Source: Bactrocera neohumeralis (lineage: Eukaryota; Arthropoda; Insecta; Diptera; Tephritidae). Taken from it: DNA of 64,000 bases. The notes under the pieces are model-generated. The model was not told where the DNA came from. It worked only from the letters and a program-made list of their open reading frames with translations, and did not search any database. The position numbers were made by a program, and so were the translations under genes. Shown piece after piece: positions 11,278 through 23,200 of this stretch (its first letter is position 1; every line of letters begins with the position of its first letter). The stretch lies in NCBI RefSeq assembly GCF_024586455.1, contig NC_065922.1, positions 26,470,089-26,534,088 on the forward strand, read 5' to 3'.

Positions 11278-12540
11278 AAGGGGTTACATGGGTTTACGGG
11301 TTTCAAAAAATCGAATTTTTTTATTGTTTTTTTAAATTCTACAACTCTCCTTTAGAATATTGCCCTAAATTTTAAAGTTGATCTGAGTAAAAGTTTCGGA
11401 GATACAGCATTGAGAACTGGTGCGCTCGAGGCTAGCTAGGCTAAGTGCGCCGTCTGTAAACGCGTTTTTCTCAAAATTGTGTTTTTGAAGTCGGTTGGCA
11501 AGATTTCTTGAGAACTACTCAACTGAAGATCATGAAATTTTACACAGGTTTTTGAGATAAAATTCTTGAAGACTTCGACGAAGCATGTTTTTTTCGATTA
11601 CAACTATTTGAAAAAAATTTCGCGGACCTTTCACTGAAATTTTTGTTTTTATACCCTGAACAGGGTATATTAAGTTTGTCACGAAGTTTGTAACACCCAG
11701 GAAGGGTCGGATACCCTATAAAGTATATATATAAATGATCACTATGTCGAGCTGAGTCGATTTAACCATGTCCGTTTGTCTGTACATATATATACGAACA
11801 AGTCCCTCAGTTTTTAAGATATCGTTTTGAAATTTTGCAAACGTCATTTTTTCTTCAAGAAGCTGCTCATTTGTCGGAACTGCCGATATCGGACCACTAT
11901 AACATATAGCTGCCATATAAACTGAACGATCGGAATCAAGGGCTTGTATGGAAAACTTTCACATTTGACAATGTATCTTCACGAAATTTGGTATAGATTA
12001 TTTTCTAAGACAACAATGTAATTTCCGAAGAAATTGTTCTGATCGGTAAACTTTTGCATATAGCTGCCATACAAACTGAATGATCGGAATCTAGTGCTGG
12101 TATGGAAAACTTTTGCATTTGACGTGGTATCTTCTCGAAATTTGGCATGGATTACTGCTTAAGGTAACAATATAATCTCCAAAAAAATTGTTCAAAACGA
12201 ATTACTATAGCATTCCATACAAACTTAACACATAGTTACTAAGAGAAATGCACCTGTGAAGGGTATTTAGCTTCGGTGCAACCGAAGTTAACGTTTATTC
12301 TTGTTTTTTGGTAAAAATGTCTACCAAAAATTCAATTTTCAGTCTTTTTCCTTCGTTCAAGTTCTAAGTTAAGGTTTTAACTAAAACACGTATTTTTTCA
12401 CTTTAGATGATCCTGTAAGAAGTTATCCTGGCAACGAGGGCGCACTTTTTTCCTAGTGGTCACCGGAAATGGCGTCGCAATGGCCGAGTTTAAAATATTT
12501 TTTTTTTCAACAATTTCAGAATTTCTTCGTTAATAGTGTA
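11278..12540. repeat. Unclassified repeat-like block interrupted by a family A copy
   Basis: The two flanks, 11278-11647 and 12306-12540, share a style (oligo-T runs, CTCAAAATT-type words, GTGCGCCG / GGGCGCAC, TGGTCACCGGAAATGGCG) and read as one older element split by the family A copy. The repeat status of the outer block is inferred because I see no second full copy here; 45280-45560 has a similar texture. Confidence 0.4.
11650..12304 (-). repeat. Family A repeat, near-complete, reverse orientation
   Basis: Runs from ATACCCTGAACAGGGTATAT through CGAGCTGAGTCGATTTAACC and two tandem internal ATAGCTGCCAT modules to the terminal hairpin CTTCGGTGCAACCGAAG at about 12272. The flanks are TTTTTGTTTTTA on the left and TTGTTTTTTGG on the right, compatible with a short target duplication. 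This is the best reference copy of the family in the window. Confidence 0.75.
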
Positions 12541-12844
12541 TGTTTGTAACAATAAAAAATTCTAATAAAATATTTAATTTTTTATATGAAAAAATTACTC
12601 GTTCATAACAATGAAATCGTTGATCAGTTCGATATGTGATTTTTTACTGGACTTAAAGTTTTGTTATGTAAGAAGCAACACGAAAATGCTCTATCGAACT
12701 ACATATAATAATATATATTTAGTCACTAAATCTTTCACCGGTGTCGTTTTAAAGGAAAAAAGGCTAGACTTGTAACAACTACTCTGTGGGTCGTGAGTGC
12801 GATAATACGACCCAAAATTAATCTAAAAACAATAAAACACGCTA

Positions 12845-13480
12845 ACTACGACTGCATCGAAGCTATAATACTCTTCACAGTTGCATTTATTAAAGCATAA
12901 AAGGGTATACAAGGTTCTCTATATGGACAACCTTAACAAAAAAACTCACTTTTTGCGCAGCTTGTTCTGGAGTTTGTAGCAGGTTAAACTGCTACTTATT
13001 TAGAGTTGACCCCGACATACCAAATAAATATCCAACATGCAATGAGTAACCGCAGGACTTTAATCACCTCTTTGCAGCAAACTCTACTCATCTAACCTCC
13101 TCTCCCTATGGTCCGACCCCTGCCGTTAAATGACTGCGATGACAACTAACCTGAACCTTACCACCCCAGCAGATTTAGATAACAATTACAACAACAACAA
13201 CAACAACAACAAATTTATATTGATTTTGATCGGTCAGTTTGTGTGGAAGCTATATGTTATAGTTGTCCGATCTTAACAAGTTGTTCGTAGGTTATAACGT
13301 TGCCATGGGCACTAATCTATAACAATATTTTGTGAAGATATTTTGTTAAATAAAAAAGTTTTTCATACAAGAACTTAATTTGGATCGATCAGTTTGAATG
13401 GCAGCTATATGTTATAGTGGTCCGAAATCGGCGATTCCGACAAATTAGCAACTTCTTAAAGAGAAAAAAACGTGTACAAA
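12845..13480 (+). repeat. Family A repeat split by a non-LTR retrotransposon 3' end
   Basis: 12845-12950 carries the GCATCGAAGCTATAATAC / AAGGGTATAC start of family A, and 13213-13480 carries the GATCGGTCAGTTTGTGTGGA and GTGGTCCGAAATCGG blocks. The intervening sequence is an unrelated retrotransposon tail ending in (CAA)n. Confidence 0.6.
12970..13212 (+). mobile_element. 5'-truncated non-LTR retrotransposon (3' end with CAA tail)
   Basis: The text GTAGCAGGTTAAACTGCTAC ... ACCTCTTTGCA ... CCTATGGTCCGACCCC ... (CAA)n closely parallels 44920-45175, where it encodes the C-terminal Cys/His segment of a LINE reverse transcriptase protein. It is a dead-on-arrival 5' truncation. The clade (I/LOA-like) is my guess. 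Confidence 0.65.
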
Positions 13481-16400
13481 AAACCAATTTGATATCACAA
13501 AAATTGAGCAGACGGAATCGTTTTGAATGCAATCTGGTGGCAGTGAAGGAAGAAAACAGCATTGTCCAGTGGAGTAAAAACTGAGGTGAAAAACAAATTG
13601 CGACGAAGAAAGACTAAAGACTCTTCGGTTAATAATTTATATAACATTAGCCGATTATAAAACTATTATTAGGTAAAAATTTTCAAAGCTGTGCTGTGCT
13701 CTTAGCTATTTGCTCTAAAAACTGTGAAGAAAAAATGATAAAACGACTTTGATTTGTACACAGTTTTGTTTTATTAGAATAAAAACCAAAAACAAATTGT
13801 CAAACATTAAAAAATATACGCAATGATTAATATTGTATATGTATATGTATATATTTTTGTTATAATATTATAATAGAATGATATATACATACATATACAT
13901 ATAGTATAATTTTGTATATTTAGTTATTGATATTGATTTTTTGCATTAACATTATTGATTGGTATGATAGGTAATAATATTTGTTTATACGTTTGTGTGT
14001 AGTATTTTATGCACACTACTATGCACTTTATATATATTTTTCTTATTACAAGTATATGTTTTAGTTTACCCACTTTTTCCCCGCTATTAACATTGCATTC
14101 TAACAACTATTTCATATTAAATTATTATTTTGTAACATACACATATACTACATACATACATACACGTATTCCTTAAGACCGATCATCAACATTCTTCTTC
14201 TACTGAGCACTAATTTTATAAACATATTTTGCGGTTTTAATATTTTTATTTTTAATTTGGTAAAAATTTGTTACATGCGTTTGCTTTTTTTAACAAAAAT
14301 GTTTCGACGTCTTTGTAAGAGAGCTACGCGTAATATTTGTATGTTATGTGTATGCTTGTTTACTATATATAACCCTTGCTAACAAAAAATATCAATATTC
14401 CCTCAATATTACTAACAAAATTTGCTTACACCAAAGAGCATGCGCAAATAATTGATTTGCTTGTAACACTTCTAATTAGCACCACTACTAAATTAAAAAA
14501 AAATAAGCGAAAGTTCGAAATGGCTAAACAAGTTTCACAAGTTATTTATTTGTTAGTATAGAATATCATAATAATTTGAAATAAATTGTGATGTTATTGA
14601 GAAATGCAGTATATTTAGAATATATTTTGAAATGCCGTATTATTTGGAATATAGCAGCATTTCTATAAGAATAAATTCAAAAAGACTATGGTTTATGCAA
14701 AATAAGTGGTAAATTTAGAAACCCTTACACCAAAAAAATCGTACAAAAATGCTGGGTGAAATGAACTAGAAAGAGCGCTATAGACCGTTAGTTTGTGTGA
14801 AGTGTTATCCGGCTAAGGATTGTCAACTCCAGCATTCCTAGAAATTACTTTGGGGATGTTTTCTACGGCAATAACAGCAAAATTGAATTGTCACACTACT
14901 AGCAATGCACATATCACCACCACATCTGTCCGTTTTATAAGTTTTTACAAGTTTTATTTAAAAATCTTTATAATTTGTTTAGAAAAAAGTGGTTTTGAAG
15001 GAAATCTTAGATAACACTGAACTAGTGTGTTGCACTTAAGAACTTTTTAAATTTTGTTGAATACAAGTTTTTTTGGTAAAACGTTTCTTTTTTAGGTTAT
15101 TTAGAGACTCAAGCGAGTTTTGCAAAATTTCAGGTATTTTAGACTTGCTTATTTGTTTTTACAAGAGATAAAGGTTATCTAATCGTAACTCGGCTATAAC
15201 CGCTAGCGGTGTCTACGCCAGTAAAGAAGAAAGAGTATCTAACATTAACATTATTCAAAACTTGAAGAATATTAATTTCGTTTATGAAAGTTTATAAATA
15301 TATTATATGTATATGATGGCAAAAGAAGGCATAGATTCAAAATGTAGAATATATGGTATAATTTCATAAAATGTTTTACACGATCAAAAAAGTTTTTTAA
15401 ATTGCATTAAAGAAACGAAATTACTTAATGAACAAAACAAAAGTTTAGTAATTGAAAATTTAGCATAAAAGTGTGAAATTAAATTTAAATAAAATATTAA
15501 AAAAATTAACCACTCAAAGTTATTCTATCGCAAAATTTGTAAATTTCAAGGTTAGATAAAGATAAAAGTTTTGAAATTTCTTTAGTATTGAAATTTTAGA
15601 ACCCGCTTTGGATAAATATTTAACATTTTTAAGAATAAAATATTATATAAAAATCTTTTTTTATTAAAAAAAAAATCGGAAGGTTGTCTGCCATAACTCT
15701 ATTTTAGTTTTACAGTGAAAGATTATAGCAAATTTTGGGTTTTTTCAATATTTTGTAATGATTTTTCAAGAAAATATAAAGCTTTTAATCTTTAAATCTA
15801 TTTTAGTTCAGTAGTGCAAATTTACTAAAACGCTGGCTATATTTTTTCAGCACTAAATGTCACGAGTTAAAAGTGAAATACGTTAAATACAACTTTAGTA
15901 TAGAACTATTCGACAAATGTGTCAAAAACCGGAAATTATTGCGGTTTTAGATTCTCTGAACAACACATGGATTAATTTGGCTAGAAATTACATATTTTTT
16001 AATTTTATTTGGGATATAAAATTATGACACGGTTTTAACGACTGCATTCAACATAAATATGTAACTTTAGAAAGAGCTAAGTTAATTTATTAAACATTAT
16101 AAATGTTAGTTTTTATTATTGCTTTCAATACTTTTCCGCACAATTTTTGCCAATTAAACTATACTTCCTCCATTAACTGCGTAGTAAATTTTCAAATCGT
16201 CACGTAAACTCCACTTCAGCAAATATAATTTTATAATATGAAATAAAACTATAGATAACTCAAGTTAATGATAGTTTAAGTAGTTAAAGTATGTATTTTT
16301 TATGCGATAGAAAAGTAAGGTTAGCAAATAAATGTTAACGTGCAGTTAATATTAAAAGAAATATTTTCCTACAGCAAAAAATATCTTACTCAACAAAAAA

Positions 16401-17267
16401 ATGCTGGTTTGCAACGAGAAATTCGTGACTGAAATCTAAATTGTGGCGAATACACCAGTTTGCTACTAGAATTGGCTGACTGTAATATAACTAGTCAGAG
16501 CAGACTAGTTCGTAGCAAGCAGTTTCGCACTGAAACTAGTTCGGAAAAGACCAGGCTTTCGCCAATTATAAGTTAATTTCTCTTTAGGGATACTCTACTA
16601 ACACAAAACTGCCGTTTAGAAGAAAATGTGGCTTCAGCATGTAGACAGCTACCCTTTTATTCAACACTTAAAAGTGCTCTATGCTGTTGGATAATGAGAT
16701 TATGTTTAGATAATAATTAAAACGATAATGCTCGCGAACTAGACTAAAAACAAATCACAATGCGTTGTCAACACTTTTTCTGGCTTACTATTTTCTATTT
16801 GTTTGTTTGTTTGCTATTTTTTCCAATATCTTTAACATATTTTATAATTACAATTTGTATTACATAAAAATCGTATTTAAATAATTAATGCTTGCGGAAT
16901 GTTTTTTGTTTTTCAATTTCAAAATTAAATAACTTAATTTTTCACCGTTATTTACGACCTATGCACCGTACGCCACACACATGCAGCACGACTACGAAAC
17001 GAATTTACGTGAATATACAAACTTTTGCTTATGTCTGCTCTATCAAGCTATTAGACACACGTATCGAGTTGAAATAAACGTTGCTAACTAAACGTTGTTG
17101 TTGTATTATTTGCGCAGATTTCGCCTGATTGCCTTCATAACACCGGATTCGTTAAAATTTCAGCCACTGCCAGCAAGCATTCGAGTTAAACTCTCATGCT
17201 CAGCTCAGCAGCTAGCAGCTGGCAGGCGCGCGGGCGTGTTTGGATGCGCTGTGTGCATATGGTAAAC
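13481..17267. other. Intergenic AT-rich region (3' side of eas)
   Basis: No gene or clear repeat is identified. It is very AT-rich with CATA microsatellites (13850-13900, 14135-14165). The part close to 17267 should hold the eas 3' UTR. Short open frames have no recognisable features. Confidence 0.4.
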
Positions 17268-20200
17268 TTAACTTGCCGCCGCAACGTCGTCCTCAGCTGC
17301 CGCTTCATCCTCCAAGCCTAATACGGATTTATGCTTCTTGTACTCCGCATAACGTATGTGAGCGTATCTGCGTTTTGTTGCAAAAAAAATTTTTAAATTT
17401 TTGTAAAAATTAATAATTGATGCTTTTATGATTTTGAAAAATATATAAGCATTGCTACTTACTCGACATAATCGAAATCGATGTTGGAATGTTCCCCTTG
17501 TATGAGCGACCAGACGGTCCAGAGCATGTGCGCGGCCAACGCGAATTGGTTCACCTGCAAGTACAGACGTTCCACTTCGGCGTCGGTGATGTCGGAGCGT
17601 TGCAGATATTCCTGCAGATAGACACGTAACCAAGCAAGTTGAAAATCACGCTTGGGATAGCGTGAGAAGTCCGCCTCGTCAACGCCGGCAAATTCACAAA
17701 AATGATTTCCAATATCGAATGCCTGAAAATTGTAATCGGCATATTCGTAGTCAATGAAATTGACACGCTGCTCTGCTTCCAAGTAGACAATATTGGCCAG
17801 CAACAGATCGTTGTGGGCGAATACCACGGGGCTGCCCAGGCGCTCGAGCCGCCTGTATAGCGCGCTGAATTCGTCGCGTAAACGTTTTATGGGCAAGAAA
17901 GTTTCCTCAACTCTGTAATTGGGGGTGTGTGGGGTAGGTGGTTTCATGTGTGAGTGAAGGCAAAAAAAATTTGCGCAACGCACAGAGGGGAAGAGAAAAA
18001 ATCAAGAAGAAAAGCGTTCAATTTAATTGCTTACAACTTTTGCAATATATTTTTTATATACTTATTTCTATATGTGTTTGTGTGTGTGTATGTGAGTCTG
18101 CTAAGCTAATAGTAATGAATGTGATTTACTTTGAATGAAGTGATTTTTTTTGTAGTACTACATATGCATACACATATGTAAGTACAGCTCTTTTCATACA
18201 AATTTAAATCTAATGCATACAAGTAATTAAAATTAAATTAATTTTTGTTTTTGTTATAAAATTGATTTATAAATATGTTAGAGGCAACAGAGAATGCTAT
18301 CTAAAATGATTTGTGTTTTTAGTTCTAATAAAAGTAAGTAAAAAACATTACTAGTTTCATATGGAATCGAAAATCGAATGGTACGAATGAGCAGACGATC
18401 GATCGAACGAACGAGTGAGCGGGTGTAGGCAAGCGAGCGAAGAAGACACAACGACAAATAGACGAAGAAGAAGTGCGAGCGACGAGTTTCGAGTAGGCAG
18501 ATCCAATACGCGCGCCTGTTAGCGCCTTATGGACGCTCAACGCGTGTCACGAGCAGTCCCACGAAGGAGCGCCAACGTACAAGCAAGCGATCAACGGCTG
18601 ACGTTTAATAAGTTTTTTTAATGCATGCAGTTTCGTGCTTTTCTAAAGTGACACAGCCGTACGCAAATACAGACGTCACGACAAATTTCGAATCAAACGC
18701 CATGTAACGCCACGTAACATGCAAAGACGTGTGACATTGAATTAAGAACGTTCCTACACCGCCACGCGACTCCAACACTCTCCATTGCCCATACCTCCTC
18801 TCGCTACATGCCCAATCGATTGTAAATCAACGCCCGCAACAACGTTCTTGCCGCAATATATATAGACGCCATTAGCCGCAGCCGAAGCCTGTATGGCCCG
18901 AGCCTTAGCCGTTTGGGTCGCCGCGTTGCCGCCGCCCCCATCCAAGTCCTTCATTGCATTCTAAACATTCTTTGGGTTGGGGTGGCCTACAAAATAATGA
19001 GTTTGGCATGTGACGAAATAAATTTCGTATTTCGACGGTGGCAATTACCTTTTGTGTTTCTCGGGATCACTAAAACGTTCAGGTACCAAATCGAAGAAAC
19101 TTTGCGTCTTATGCCACAACATTGGCACCACTTCAGCAGCTGGCGTCTCCTGCACCTGCACGCGACGATGCATCTCGGCAATGCGTGTGGCTACCAAACG
19201 CCAAATCTTCGGCTCCAAAACACTAGTTGGCTTCAATGTTACACCAGGTACAAAATCGTAAACTAAACCATTTTTGAATGTTGCAAACAGTGTCGGCGCA
19301 AAACCGTACGTATGCAACAGCAGTATGTTGCGTGTCTCGGCTTTGCGATCGATCAGCAGATCGGTTTTATTACCATAGACACGCACCAGTGCTACATTGC
19401 TATCACTGATCGAACTGCTGTTGTTGTGACTTTCATCCTTCGTATTCACAGCACAGCTGGCATTATGACTATTATCTATGTCAAGTGCACTCGACGTAGT
19501 CACCTCTGAATCCAATGTATCCGTATCGCTGATATTGCCCGAGTCATTGTTGTCGTCCAACAGTGTGGACGATGCCAAAGTTGAGGGTGAGTTGGGCGTG
19601 TCATTGCCATATGCGCTGCCTGTGTCGATTTCATTGCCATTGTTGTTTGTTGTTGTTGCTGTGGTGGTGGTGGTTTGTGGAGGATTATAGAAGCAACCGA
19701 CAAGCTTATTTGTGATGCCATCGGTGAATTTCTAGAATTGCACAAAAAAACAAATAATGATCATTATAAATTTGTATATGGAACGAATTCATTTGCCTCA
19801 TTGCCGCTAACCATTCCGTGTGTATCATCCAATTGTGTGCCTAATAGGTGCCCACTAAATGATATGTATCATAACAATCATTGCTGGCGGGGCATGCACT
19901 TAAATACCATACATGTAGTTATGTGCATGTATGTACATTCCGTGACACCGAGCACTTGACATGATAACACTGTTTTGCTTTCCAAATTGATTAATCGGCT
20001 GTGTGCGCCTTTGGTTATGCTTTGCAGCATAAAAATTAATCCTTATGGTGCGCAGTGTACACCAACAAGTGGAAAATTGGTGAAATTAGTGTTTCATTGC
20101 AATGACCTTGTCCTCTTGCAGTGATGTAAATTGGTTTGCTTTACACAATTTGTTGGCCGACACTTACTGCCCGCAGCTGGTGTCAACCCCATCACACGAT

Positions 20201-23200
20201 CACTATCCATGCCGCCATTGTTGATTTAAACTGAGTTTATCTCAACTCGCATTTCAATTAAATTAAGCCAATTTATAGTCACTTTATCACACTTACAACA
20301 CACGTTACACAAACACACTAGAATTTTGTGAACATTTTTATAAACGAAAAGTAAATTTTGGTTAAGTGATGCTTTATCACTTTCAAAAATTCACCGCCGT
20401 GAATTTAATGCAATCATTTAATTTAGCAGAGTGCTGATTGTTCAGATAAAGTCTTTAGCCAATTAAAATAAATTTCACAAAACGACTGAGTCAATATGTT
20501 TGTTTAACAAATTGAGTCGAAGTGTTTGCTGTTCCAATCAATTATTCAATTTATTACTTTATATTTGACAGTCTTGATTTCTTGATGGACATTTCCGTGA
20601 TGAAAAGTATTGACTGCAATCTAGTTTTGAGCAGGAAACAAAGAAGCCTTGATAAATAAAACTATTATGCTCTGAGGCAAAATGTTGCAAGAGTATAAAA
20701 ACGTAAAGCAAGACCCTTAAGTATTAGCCTTAAACATAATCTGATCCTCAGGAGGATAAGATTTCGTACTAAAAAATTTCTCATATGGTTTTGTGGTTCC
20801 TCGACTCGGTATTGTTTGTATAAGATAATAATAAGAAAATACACTCTAGTTCAGAAATTTTCTTCGATAAGGGCGAAATAGCAGCGGAACATGGTTGATT
20901 TCTTCGATACCGTTGCTTTCATTTTCATTTCAAAGGTACTTTACAACCCTTACTTGGTCGGTAAATTGTGGAAAATATCGATAAAATAATGGAAATGTGT
21001 CCGACATTGCTTCAATGTTTCAAATGCCCGGGAGCTAAACATTGAACAAAAAATCATTTAAATTAGCCTGGATGTATGTGGTCGTTGCATGGGTGCTATC
21101 CGAATTAACCCAAAAACACTTCATGGATCTAATTTCTGATTTCAACTTGCAAAAGTTCGAAAGTGGGAGGAAAACGATTGCAGTCGCGGTGAGTCGGCTC
21201 AAACCTTGGGCAAACCAGGATTGATGGTTAGGAACGTTAGAAAGTGGGATTGGCTGGCCATCACCTATCTAATATGAGCTACACCCCTAAGTCCGAACTC
21301 TTAATTCGGACATATACTATCAAAACCTAGACTAGCTGAAGGAAGCAATCTCCCAGAAGCGGCCAGTTTTGGTCAAGAGGAATTGTATTCTATCAGGATG
21401 ATACCAAGCCACAAACATCGATAGTTACACGCCAGAAGTTCTGAGAACTTGGTTGGGATACCCTTATGCAATCACTTTAATCATTCGGACCTGGCACCAA
21501 GTGATTACTACCTGTTACTGTCCATGGCGAATGATTTTGGTGGTGTAAATTTCACCGAAGGATGGAGTCATGTGTACAACTTCACGCAAGCGAAGAAAGG
21601 TTTCTGATCGCCATTCACTTGGGAATGGCCAGAAACGATTCTTTTACATATGGCTCAAACAGCTCACGAAAACCTCCGTTTGAAGACAAGCTAAAGTTAA
21701 AAACGCCTTCAGTGAAAAATTACCAACAGCCTCGGATGAGAGACCCCCCTTTTCATAACGACCATGGCAAACGCATTAAGGACTACGATTTGAGGGCATG
21801 CACCTGGAATGTCCGGTCCCTTAATTAGGAAGGTACCGCTGCCCGGCTGGTTGATGTCCTCCTTAGAGTGAAGGCTGACATAGCTGACGGGACAAGGACT
21901 GAGGCGAGTAGGTCCTTGTGGCATTTACTGCAGTGGTCATATAAAGGAACGCAAATTCGGTGTGCGATTCGTGATGGGAGAGAGGCTTCGCCGCCGAGGC
22001 CTGGGATTCAACCCGGTGGATACATTGGAACGTCTAGCCACAATTCGCATTAAATTGAAGTTCTTCGACATATCGCTGAAAGATGCCTTCTTTTTTATTC
22101 TTTAACGCCAGGGTGGGCAGAGAAGGTATCTTTGACCCAACGATCGAGAAATTCAGCTTCCACGAGGAAACATCCTCAATGGGTTGAAGCTGATGACTTC
22201 GCCGGGGCCCTAATATGGTTATCTGTAGTACTAGATTCCAGCATAAGAAAATTCATCAAGCTACCTGGCTGTCTCCGGATCCAAAAGCCACCAACCAGAT
22301 CAATCATGTTTTGTTAGGCGAGAGACACATCTCCAGTGTTCTCGACGTGCGTACGCTCCGAGGTCCTAACATCGATTCGGACCACTATCTTGTTGCAGCC
22401 AAGATTCGCACCCGCCTCTGTGCAGCAAAAAACGCACGCCAACAAACACAAGGAAGTTCGACGTCGAGAAACTGCAATCACAACAGACAGCGCAACGGTT
22501 TTTTACTCGACTTGCATTCCTGCTTTCTGAGCGCACTCAGCAGCTGTATGAGATATACGACGACAATGACATATTTCAGCAAATTAAAAGACAGAGGCAA
22601 ACACTCCAGCTCTGAAAGTTTTCGACGCAGAGGAAGAGGAAGACCTCCACTCCTTTGGAAAGATCAGGCGGAGAAAGACCTGGCTTCGCTTGGAATCTCC
22701 AATCGGTGCCTTATTGCAAAAAGGAGAAATGACTGGCGCGCTCGCCAATATCTGTGTTCCTAAGAACTTGTTTATTTTAATAATGGGTTGTCAAAAAAGT
22801 CTTGCGGTGTTTTTATTGAATTTTTTTTTTTATTGCAATTGAAATGAATTTTTGACGACTCATGCCCAGCTCTTGACCGATGCTACGGCTGCTACTATGC
22901 CGGTCTCTTTCGACCAATTCAGCGATTTTATCGCAATTTTCGACGACAGGCCTTCCGGAGCGTGGCGCATCTTCGACCACCTCTACACCAGAACGAAAAC
23001 GTTGAAACCATCGTTGTGCGGTGGAAATGGAAACTGTATCGGGTCCATAAACTGCACAAATTTTATTGGCGTAGTAGTATTGTAAAATATGCCGTATTTT
23101 CTCTTTATTTTGAAACGACAATTAATCAAACACGTGTTAGCGCGTGAAATGAGCTTTCCAAAAAGGTATAGCATGACCCGATGCGACGAATAAAATTAGA

